From contig NZ_RARC01000017.1 in assembly GCF_003719305.1 (NCBI RefSeq), positions 62,001 to 126,000 on the forward strand: a DNA stretch of 64,000 nt, written 5' to 3'. Positions 57,323-64,000 of this stretch are shown piece after piece; positions within the stretch are counted from its first letter, which is position 1; each line of letters begins with the position of its first letter. Source of the DNA: Mycolicibacterium stellerae (GTDB lineage: Bacteria > Actinomycetota > Actinomycetes > Mycobacteriales > Mycobacteriaceae). A model generated the notes under the pieces. That model was not told the origin of the DNA. It searched no databases and was given only the letters and a program-made list of their open reading frames with translations. Both the position numbers and the translations under genes were made by a program.

Positions 57323-59382
57323 CACTTGCCTTGTGCCTGGATCGCAGTGATCGCCACGGTGTTGACGATGTCCTCGATCAGCGCGCCGCGTGACAGGTCG
57401 TTGACCGGCTTCTTCAATCCCTGCAGGACCGGGCCGATCGCGATGGCACCTGCGCTTCGTTGCACCGCCTTGTAGGTGTTGTTGCCGGTATTGAGGTCCG
57501 GAAAAATCAGCACCGTCGCCCTGCCCGCCACCTTCGAGTCGGGCATCTTGGATGCCGCCGTCGTCGGATCGACGGCCGCATCGTACTGGATCGGCCCGTC
57601 CACCAGCAGATCGGGCTCCCGCTGCCGCACCAGTTCCGTTGCCGCCCTTACCTTGTCGACGTCGGCGCCGGTTCCTGACGTTCCGGTCGAGTAGGACAGC
57701 ATGGCCACCCGCGGCTCGATGCCGAACTGCGCGGAGGTGCGCGCCGACGAAATCGCGATATCGGCCAGCTGCTCGGACGTCGGGTCGGGCACGATCGCGC
57801 AGTCTCCGTAGGCGAGCACCCTGTCGGCGAGGCACATCAGGAAGATGCTGGACACGGTGGTGATGCCGGGCTGGGTCTTGATGATCTCGAACGCGGGCCG
57901 AACGGTGTGCGCGGTGGTGTGCATCGCGCCGGAGACCATCCCGTCGACCATGTCGTTGTGCACGAGCATGGTGCCGAAATAGGAGACGTCATGGATGGTC
58001 TCGCGCGCCTGCTCGACGGTCACGCCCTTGTGCTTGCGCAGCTCGGCGTATTGTTCGGCGAACCGGTCGCACAGCTCACTGGTCCGCGGGTTGAGCACCT
58101 TCGCATCGGACAGGTCGACACCCAACTCGGCCGAGCGGGCCCGGATCTGCGGCTCGTCGCCGAGGATGGTCAGCTCGGCGACATTGCGCTGCAGCAGTCG
58201 CCCCGCGGCCTTGAGGATGCGGTCGTCCTCGCCCTCCGGCAGCACGATGCGCTTGCGATCGGCTCGTGCCCGGTCCAGCAGCTGGTAGGTGAACATCTGC
58301 GGCGTGACGACCGTCGGAATCGGGATGGCAAGCTGCGCAAGCAGATCCGCGGTGTCGACGTAGGTGTCCATCAGTTCGATGGCGGTGTCGATCTTGCGAT
58401 GCGACGAGGCGGTGACACGGCCGCGGGTGGCTGCGACCTTGCTGGCAGTTTCGAACGTGCCGAGCGTGGTGGCGATGATGGGCAGCCGCTGGTTCAGCCC
58501 GGACACCAGCGCCGCGACCGACGGGTGCAGCTCGAGCCCGCCGTTGAGGATGATGCACGACAACGACGGAAAGCCCTCGGCGGCATGGGCGCTGACCACC
58601 GCAAGCACGACGTCGGAGCGGTCGCCAGGGGTGATGACCGCGACACCGTCGGTGAGCCTTTCCAGCACGTGCTCGGCGGTCATGCCCGCGACGAGCACTC
58701 CCATCGCCTCGCGCCTGAGCAGCTCGGCGTCGCCGCTGACGATGACGCCGTCGACGGCACGCGCAAGGTCACCGACCGCGGGCGCATCCAGAAGTGGCTC
58801 TTCCGGCAGCACGTACGCCTTCGGCGTGAGGCTCTTGAGCGCGTCGGCGACGGCCGCCATCTGCGACGGCTCGCATCGATTGGCCACCACGGCCGCGGTG
58901 TGGGCGTGCTGCCCGGCGATCTCGACGAGACACAGCTCCACGACCTGTGCCACCTCGGCGGGAGTGCGGTCTCTCGCCTTGACCGACAGCACGATCGGCG
59001 CGCCGAGGTTGGCGGCGATGCGGGCATTGGTGTCCAGCTCGCTGGGGGTGGTGACGTCGGTGTAGTCGCTGCCGACGATCACCACGGCATCGCAGCGGTC
59101 GGCCACCTCGTGGAAACGGTCGACGATGTCGGCGATCGCCGCGTCCGGATCGTCGTGCAGCTGTTGATAACTCACGCCGACGCACTGCTCGTAGGACAGG
59201 CCCGCCGTGGTGTGCGCTAGCAGCAGTTCCAGGATGTAGTCTCGGTCCTCGCCCAACCGCGTGATCGGCCGGAACACCCCGACCTTGGCGACGGTGGCGG
59301 CGAGCCGGTGCAGGATGCCGAGCGCGATCGTCGACTTGCCGGTGTCGCCCTCTGGCGAAGCGATGTAAATCCCGCTGGGCAC
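57322..59382 (-). CDS. pta: Phosphate acetyltransferase
   Basis: 686 residues. N-terminal BioD-like P-loop domain ([17 protein letters not shown], about 8-24) and DRTGG region in the middle, C-terminal PTA catalytic domain with [35 protein letters not shown] and [16 protein letters not shown]. It makes acetyl phosphate from acetyl-CoA. Long (PtaIIa-type) architecture. Pairs with ackA and is followed, on the same strand, by fgd1 upstream. Confidence 0.96.
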   Translation of the reverse strand: MPSGIYIASPEGDTGKSTIALGILHRLAATVAKVGVFRPITRLGEDRDYILELLLAHTTAGLSYEQCVGVSYQQLHDDPDAAIADIVDRFHEVADRCDAVVIVGSDYTDVTTPSELDTNARIAANLGAPIVLSVKARDRTPAEVAQVVELCLVEIAGQHAHTAAVVANRCEPSQMAAVADALKSLTPKAYVLPEEPLLDAPAVGDLARAVDGVIVSGDAELLRREAMGVLVAGMTAEHVLERLTDGVAVITPGDRSDVVLAVVSAHAAEGFPSLSCIILNGGLELHPSVAALVSGLNQRLPIIATTLGTFETASKVAATRGRVTASSHRKIDTAIELMDTYVDTADLLAQLAIPIPTVVTPQMFTYQLLDRARADRKRIVLPEGEDDRILKAAGRLLQRNVAELTILGDEPQIRARSAELGVDLSDAKVLNPRTSELCDRFAEQYAELRKHKGVTVEQARETIHDVSYFGTMLVHNDMVDGMVSGAMHTTAHTVRPAFEIIKTQPGITTVSSIFLMCLADRVLAYGDCAIVPDPTSEQLADIAISSARTSAQFGIEPRVAMLSYSTGTSGTGADVDKVRAATELVRQREPDLLVDGPIQYDAAVDPTTAASKMPDSKVAGRATVLIFPDLNTGNNTYKAVQRSAGAIAIGPVLQGLKKPVNDLSRGALIEDIVNTVAITAIQAQGK

Positions 59383-59394
59383 GCCGCCAACGTA

Positions 59395-60402
59395 TCAGCC
59401 GAGCCGGCGCAGCCGGGGCTCCAGATCCTTGGCAAAGAGCTCGAGGAAGCGGCGCTGGTCGTGGCCGGGCGCGTGGAAAACCAGATGGTTGAGGCCCCAC
59501 TTCACGTACTGGCCGACCTTCTCGACCGCCTCGTCGGGGTCCGATGCCACGATCCACCGCTTGGCGACCTGCTCGATGGGCAGCTCGTCGGCGGCCTTCT
59601 CCATCTCGAGCGGGTCGTGGATGTTGGTCTTCTGCTCGGCGGTCAGCGACAACGGGGCCCAGAACCGGGTGTTCTCCAGCGCCGCCTCGGGATCGGTGTC
59701 GTAGGAGATCTTGATCTCGATCATCCGGTCGACGTCGTCGGGGTTGCGGCCCGCCGCCTCTGCACCCTCCCTCATGGCGGGGATGAGCTTGTCCTTGTAC
59801 AGCTCCTCGCCCTTGCCGGAGGTGCAGATGAAGCCGTCGCCCGCGCGGCCCGCGTACTTGGCCACCTGCGGTCCGCCCGCTGCGATGTAGATCGGGATGC
59901 CGCCCTCCGGGACGTCGTAGATGGACGCGCCCTTGGTCTTGTAGTACTCGCCATCGAAGTCGACGCGGTCGCCGAGCCACAGCTCGCGCATCAACTTCAC
60001 CGACTCGCGCAGCCGCGCGTAGCGCTCCTTGAACTCGGGCCACTCGCCCTGGTAGCCGGTGGCGATCTCGTTGAGGGACTCGCCTGTGCCCACGCCGAGG
60101 AAGATGCGGTCCGGATACAGGCAGCCCATCGTCGCGAACGCCTGGGCGATGACGGCGGGGTTGTACCGGAACGTCGGGGTCAGCACCGAGGTGCCGAGGA
60201 CCAGGCGCTTGGTGCGCTCGCCCACCGCGGTCATCCAGGCCAGGGAGAACGGCGCGTGGCCGCCCTCGTGTCGCCACGGCTGGAAATGGTCGCTGACCGT
60301 GGCGCTGTCCATTCCGTGCGCTTCGGCCTCGACGGCCAGTTCGACGAGTTCACGCGGCGCGAACTGTTCCGCCGACGCCTTGTATCCGAGTTTCAAGTCC
60401 AT
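59395..60402 (-). CDS. fgd1: F420-dependent glucose-6-phosphate dehydrogenase
   Basis: 335 residues, start [17 protein letters not shown]-fold enzyme that oxidises glucose 6-phosphate and reduces F420. The residues [18 protein letters not shown] (about 37-54, with H40 and W44 as catalytic/cofactor residues), [19 protein letters not shown] and [10 protein letters not shown] are as remembered in the mycobacterial enzyme throughout. It supplies reduced F420 to the many LLM-class enzymes, including those in this window. It lies 12 bases from pta. Confidence 0.97.
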   Translation of the reverse strand: MDLKLGYKASAEQFAPRELVELAVEAEAHGMDSATVSDHFQPWRHEGGHAPFSLAWMTAVGERTKRLVLGTSVLTPTFRYNPAVIAQAFATMGCLYPDRIFLGVGTGESLNEIATGYQGEWPEFKERYARLRESVKLMRELWLGDRVDFDGEYYKTKGASIYDVPEGGIPIYIAAGGPQVAKYAGRAGDGFICTSGKGEELYKDKLIPAMREGAEAAGRNPDDVDRMIEIKISYDTDPEAALENTRFWAPLSLTAEQKTNIHDPLEMEKAADELPIEQVAKRWIVASDPDEAVEKVGQYVKWGLNHLVFHAPGHDQRRFLELFAKDLEPRLRRLG

Positions 60403-60465
60403 GGTTTCCTTTTGCTCCTCACATGCCCGCTCTTCGTTTCTACTCCACCCTCATACACTCGGCAG

Positions 60466-61200
60466 ATGGCACTGGATATCAACGCCATCACCGACAGTGT
60501 GCATTTCGCACACACCGACCTGGTCAACTGGACGCTCGTCGCCGACGACACCGGCGTCATCCTGATCGACGCGGGCTTTCCCGGCAGCCGCGACGACGTG
60601 CTGGCCTCGCTGCGCCACCTCGGCTTCGGCGCCGACGACCTACGCGCGATTTTGTTGACCCATGCCCACATCGATCATTTCGGCTCGGCGATATGGTTCG
60701 CGAAAACCCATGGCACACCTGTGTATTGCCATGCCGAGGAGGTGGGTCACGCCAAGCGCGAATACCTGGAGCAGGCATCGCCTTTGCAGGTGGCCACGCA
60801 TGCCTGGCAACCGCGCTGGTTGAAGTGGTCGGTGGCGATCAGTCGCAAGGGAGCGTTCACGCACGAGGGCATCCCGACCGCGCAGGCACTGACCGGCGAC
60901 GTCGCCGCCGGGCTCCCCGGCGCTCCAATGGCCATCCCCAGCCCGGGACACACGGGTGGGCACTGCTCGTTCGTCGTCGACGGCGTGCTGGTCAGCGGCG
61001 ATGCGCTGGTGACGGGGCACCCGGTCGCCAGCCGCGGCGGCCCTCAGCTGCTGCACAAGGTGTTCAATCACGACCAGGACGGCTGTGTGCGGAGCCTGGC
61101 CGCGCTGGCGATGCTGGAGACCGACGTGCTTGTGCCCGGTCACGGCCCGGTGTGGCGGGGTCCGATCCGCGAAGCGGTGGTTCAAGCCACGCCGCGTTAG
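60466..61200 (+). CDS. MBL-fold metallo-hydrolase
   Basis: 244 residues. Metal motif LLTHAHIDHFG (H66, H68, D70, H71), later His in SPGHTGGHC and LVTGHPVASRGG, and VLVPGHGPVW with the final His. Beta-lactamase/glyoxalase-II superfamily. The ATG at 60466 was chosen; longer frames overlap fgd1 as shadows. I recall a similar hydrolase next to fgd1 in M. tuberculosis. Substrate unknown. Confidence 0.85.
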   Translation: MALDINAITDSVHFAHTDLVNWTLVADDTGVILIDAGFPGSRDDVLASLRHLGFGADDLRAILLTHAHIDHFGSAIWFAKTHGTPVYCHAEEVGHAKREYLEQASPLQVATHAWQPRWLKWSVAISRKGAFTHEGIPTAQALTGDVAAGLPGAPMAIPSPGHTGGHCSFVVDGVLVSGDALVTGHPVASRGGPQLLHKVFNHDQDGCVRSLAALAMLETDVLVPGHGPVWRGPIREAVVQATPR

Positions 61201-61412
61201 GCGAGCGCTTCGTAGCCAAGCAGGAAGATCGCGGTCAGACACAGCCCGCAGCACACCACGAAGGTCGGCATCAGGATCTTGTCGTCGAGATCGGCGTCGT
61301 CCGTGGCTTCGCGCCGTCGGCCGATCAACGACCGCAGCACCAGTCCGGCGGCCAGCGTCAAGCCGGCGGCGGCAAAGAGCAGCCACCCTACGGTCGTCTG
61401 CGAAATCTGCAC
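61197..61412 (-). CDS. Small membrane protein, unknown
   Basis: 71 residues from GTG 61412. Two hydrophobic helices (about 8-28 and 47-69) around a charged RRREATDDADLDD loop. No family recognised. Its 3' end overlaps the MBL gene by 4 bases on the opposite strand. Existence rests on frame, start and membrane pattern only. Confidence 0.5.
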   Translation of the reverse strand: MQISQTTVGWLLFAAAGLTLAAGLVLRSLIGRRREATDDADLDDKILMPTFVVCCGLCLTAIFLLGYEALA

Positions 61413-61455
61413 CCCACCACGCTCCCGCCGCACTGTGCGACAGCCTCGACCAAGC

Positions 61456-62793
61456 CTATAGGCAAAGGTGGTCGCGCAGGGTGTGGCCGGCGTATTCGGT
61501 TCGGAATGCGCCGCGCTCCTGCAGCAACGGCACCACCCGGTCGACGAATTCATCGAGCCCGTGCGGGGTCAGGTGCGGGACGAGGATGAAGCCGTCGCAG
61601 GCGTCGGCCTGAATGTGCAGGTCGATCTCGTCGGCGACCTGGGCGGGTGTGCCGACGAACTGCTGGCGGCTGGTCACCGCGATCACCAGCTCACGGATGC
61701 TGAGGTTGTCGGCCTGCGCGCGCTCCCGCCAGCTGGCCGCGACGGCCTTCGGGTCGCCGTGCCGGACTCGGCCCTGGGTGATGGTCGGGTCGTCGGCCGG
61801 TTCGACATCGGGCAGCGGACCGTCGGGGTCATAGCCCGAAAGGTCGCGCTGCCAAACCTGTTCGAGCATCGCGATAGCGGTCTGCGGGCCGACCTGCTGA
61901 CGCCGGATATGGCGGGCCTTCTCGACCGCGTCGGCCTGCGTATCGCCCAGCACGAACGTGGCCGCCGGAAAGACCTTGAGCCGGTCGGGATCTCGGCCGT
62001 AGGACGCCGCCTGTTGTTTGACGTCCGCGTAGTAGGACTGTCCCGCCTCCAGCGTCGAGTGCATGGTGAACGCCGCGTCGGCGTAGCGGGCCAGGAACGC
62101 GCGTCCGTCGGCGGAGTCACCCGCCTGCAGCAGGACGGGATGGCCCTGCGGCGCACGCGGCAGCGTGCTTACCCCGCGAACGTCGAACTGCGGTCCACGA
62201 TGTTCGACCGCACGCACCCGGGCCGGGTCAACATAAACGCCGCTGTCCCGATCGACGACCACGGCGTCGGGTGCCCAGCTGTCCCAGAACTCGCGCGCCA
62301 CGATGACGAACTCCTCGGCCCGCTTGTAGCGGTCGGCGTGGTCCAGGAATCCGCCCCTGCGGAAGTTCTCGCCGGTGAACGCGTCCGATGAGGTGACAAT
62401 GTTCCAGCCTGCGCGGCCGTCGGACAGGTGGTCGAGGGTGGCGAATTGCCGTGCCACCTCGAACGGTTCATTGAACGTGGTGTTGATGGTGCCTGTCAGG
62501 CCGAGGCGGTCGGTGACCGCGGCCAGCGCCGCCAGCACCGTGAAGGTATCGGGCCGACCGACGACGTCGAGGTCGTGGATGCGACCGCGGTGTTCGCGCA
62601 GCCGCAGGCCCTCGGCGAGGAAGAAGAAGTCGAAACGGCCGCGCTCCGCGGTGCGCGCCATGTGCACGAACGAGTCGAACTCGATCTGGCTGCCCGACTC
62701 GGGGGCCGACCACACCGTGGTGTTGTTGACGCCGGGAAAGTGGGCGGCGAGATGAATAGGCTTGCGGTGCTTGCCTTCTCGGACAGCAACCAT
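61456..62793 (-). CDS. FMN-dependent monooxygenase (NtaA/SnaA/DszA family)
   Basis: 445 residues from the ATG at 62793 (an ATG at 62805 is also possible). NtaA/SnaA/DszA LLM family: FDFFFLAEGLRLRE, TINTTFNEPFEVARQFATLDHLS, GWNIVTSSD and the C-terminal FRTEYAGHTLRDHL. These two-component enzymes use reduced FMN from a partner reductase, not seen here, to oxidise nitrilotriacetate, sulfur heterocycles or pristinamycin-type precursors. The start overlaps the preceding gene by one base. Confidence 0.88.
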   Translation of the reverse strand: MVAVREGKHRKPIHLAAHFPGVNNTTVWSAPESGSQIEFDSFVHMARTAERGRFDFFFLAEGLRLREHRGRIHDLDVVGRPDTFTVLAALAAVTDRLGLTGTINTTFNEPFEVARQFATLDHLSDGRAGWNIVTSSDAFTGENFRRGGFLDHADRYKRAEEFVIVAREFWDSWAPDAVVVDRDSGVYVDPARVRAVEHRGPQFDVRGVSTLPRAPQGHPVLLQAGDSADGRAFLARYADAAFTMHSTLEAGQSYYADVKQQAASYGRDPDRLKVFPAATFVLGDTQADAVEKARHIRRQQVGPQTAIAMLEQVWQRDLSGYDPDGPLPDVEPADDPTITQGRVRHGDPKAVAASWRERAQADNLSIRELVIAVTSRQQFVGTPAQVADEIDLHIQADACDGFILVPHLTPHGLDEFVDRVVPLLQERGAFRTEYAGHTLRDHLCL

Positions 62794-63911
62794 CAGATCC
62801 CCCATCGTTTGGCGATGAGCTCGTGGGACCGCAGGCGATCGGCGTGCCGGTGCGTTACGGAGGTGATGACGAGTTCGTCGGCGCCGGTGACGCGTTGCAG
62901 CGTCTCCAGCTTCTCCGCCACCTGGTCGGGATCGCCGACGAATTGCGTTGCGGTGCGGTCCTTGACAACTTCGGCCTGCTCGTCGGTGAGCGGTTCGGCG
63001 GTGTCGGGGTCGGGATACGGTACCGCGCCGCCACCCTTCCGGATGGAGTACACCCAGTGGCCATACGTGGAGGCGAGGTGTTGCGCGGTTTCGGTGTCGT
63101 CGGCCACCACGACATCGGCGGAGACCACCACGTACGGCTCCAACAGCGTCGTAGAGGGGGTGAACGCGCTTCGGTAGGCGTCGACAGCGTCAAGAGCCGT
63201 GGCGGGGGTGATGTGGTAGCTGGCCACGAACGGCAGGCCGTTGGCGCCTGCCACCTGCGCGCTCTGCCCCTTGCTGCTGCCGAATACCAACGGCGTCAGG
63301 CTGGTTCGTTCGCCGGGCACCGCATGCAGGTCGAAGTCTTTCACCCGGTAGCAGCCGTGCAACATGGCCAGGATGTCGTCGACCTGGTCGCCGAAGTCCG
63401 GCGAAACCGCCTCGGGCTGCTGCAGGATCGACATCTGCGCGCGAAGCTGGTCGGTGATGATCGTGCGCATGTCGAACGGCGGCGGCACGACCACGCCACC
63501 GATATCGCGCCATTCCGTCGGCAGCTCACGCTTCGGCTTGGGCTCGTCGGTGGGTTTCTTGGCCGCCTCGCGGCGCCGCTGCCCGGACCGGCCCACCCCG
63601 AGGTCGATGCGACCGGGATAGAACGCGTCGAGCATGCCGAAGCCTTCGACGACGGAAGCGGCCGTGGTGTGGCCCAACTGCACAGCACCGGCGCCGACGC
63701 GGATGCGTTCGGTGGCGGCCGCGATCTGGCCGATCAGTACGGCGGGCGACGAGCTGGCCACCGCGACGAAGTGGTGCTCGGCGATCCAGTAGCGCTTGTA
63801 CCCCCACTGCTCGGCGTGCTGAGCCAGATCGATGGTGTTGCGCAGCGCGGTCGCAACGTCGCTACCTTCGCTGATCGGCGACAGGTCGAGGATCGACAGT
63901 GGGATCGTCAT
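62793..63911 (-). CDS. LLM-class flavin-dependent oxidoreductase (MsnO8-like)
   Basis: 372 residues, starting MTIPLSILDLSPISEGSD. Further motifs: YWIAEHHFVAVASSSPAVLIG and RIDLGVGRSGQRR, with a variable loop rich in charged residues (about 115-135). The pattern matches luciferase-like MsnO8 proteins. It sits between two NtaA-type genes with 1- and 4-base overlaps, so all three are probably one operon acting on the same substrate. Confidence 0.87.
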   Translation of the reverse strand: MTIPLSILDLSPISEGSDVATALRNTIDLAQHAEQWGYKRYWIAEHHFVAVASSSPAVLIGQIAAATERIRVGAGAVQLGHTTAASVVEGFGMLDAFYPGRIDLGVGRSGQRRREAAKKPTDEPKPKRELPTEWRDIGGVVVPPPFDMRTIITDQLRAQMSILQQPEAVSPDFGDQVDDILAMLHGCYRVKDFDLHAVPGERTSLTPLVFGSSKGQSAQVAGANGLPFVASYHITPATALDAVDAYRSAFTPSTTLLEPYVVVSADVVVADDTETAQHLASTYGHWVYSIRKGGGAVPYPDPDTAEPLTDEQAEVVKDRTATQFVGDPDQVAEKLETLQRVTGADELVITSVTHRHADRLRSHELIAKRWGI

Positions 63912-64000
63912 GTCGGCTCCACCCTGACATAGCGGTTGTCGGCGACGGGAAGGGCGAGGCGTTCGCGCAGAGTTTCGCCGTCGCCGTAGGCGGTGCGAAA
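63908..64000 (-). CDS. C-terminal end of an NtaA/SnaA-type monooxygenase (cut by window edge)
   Basis: Only 30 residues are visible, ending at 63908. The stretch FRTAYGDGETLRERLAL resembles the C-terminus of the gene at 61456 (FRTEYAGHTLRDHLCL), so a third LLM monooxygenase probably continues to the right. It overlaps the next gene by 4 bases. This is inferred from the tail only. Confidence 0.6.
   Translation of the reverse strand, partial: FRTAYGDGETLRERLALPVADNRYVRVEPT

Noticed and set aside
57907-59220. A 437-codon open frame on the plus strand inside pta
   Set aside because: It is antisense to the well-supported pta gene, with no recognisable domain.

Overview
The window is high-GC actinobacterial chromosome and reads as a fast-growing Mycobacterium (Mycolicibacterium) or very close relative. 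The diagnostic genes are fgd1, pknG-glnH-glnX, pta-ackA, mutT3-like, thiE/thiO/thiS/thiG and thiD. GTG starts are common, genes overlap by 1-4 bases, and several genes look leaderless. From memory, the gene order follows the M. tuberculosis Rv0406c-Rv0422c block in inverted orientation: thiD, hydrolase and Pro-rich membrane protein at 1.9-4.1 kb, then M28 lipoproteins, thiG/S/O/E, mutT3, glnX-glnH-pknG, ackA-pta, fgd1 and an MBL hydrolase at 41-61 kb. About 37 kb of accessory metabolism (4.1-41.2 kb) lies between the two halves.

Left part (0-12.3 kb): a truncated DHA2 drug exporter; a TPP riboswitch reading into thiD with two overlapping genes; a Baeyer-Villiger-type monooxygenase pair; a double-HTH TetR; an APC permease; a MarR with a 14-bp palindrome; an F420-type luciferase-like enzyme; an NCS2 permease and a dimethylarginine hydrolase.

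Accessory core (12.4-41.2 kb): two acyl-CoA dehydrogenases, a DadA-like FAD oxidoreductase with a cupin, a berberine-bridge-type flavoenzyme, a TetR with a divergent DUF1772/NIPSNAP/DUF4267 operon, a xylose-type operon (xylA, binding protein, ATPase, permease) with a divergent ROK repressor, an amine-type locus (PYROXD2-like oxidoreductase, CoA ligase, TetR, PotABCD-like importer, class III aminotransferase), a PaoABC-like molybdenum aldehyde dehydrogenase and a Rieske oxygenase. The most striking signal is a shared 20-bp palindromic element, TTGACTGA-N3/4-TCARTCTA, between three divergent gene pairs at 14.2, 29.9 and 33.1 kb. One of these pairs includes a TetR gene. This suggests one repressor coordinates uptake, deamination/oxidation, CoA activation and acyl-CoA dehydrogenation of an unidentified nitrogenous substrate.

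Right part (41.2-64 kb): tandem M28 lipoprotein peptidases, one with the catalytic Glu replaced by Gln; an ABC exporter; a 17-bp RNA hairpin; an SGNH hydrolase; the overlapping thiO-thiS-thiG operon behind a second TPP riboswitch; thiE; a Nudix hydrolase; the amino-acid-sensing glnX-glnH-pknG operon; a STAS protein; a methyltransferase; ackA-pta; fgd1; an MBL hydrolase; and a cluster of flavin-dependent luciferase-like monooxygenases running off the right edge.

No tRNA, rRNA, CRISPR array, insertion sequence or phage gene was seen. No gene-free stretch exceeds about 300 bases; the longest (about 1659-1859, 12255-12444 and 54899-55050) are described below. All functional calls come from reading protein motifs and recalled family knowledge. 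No database search was run.
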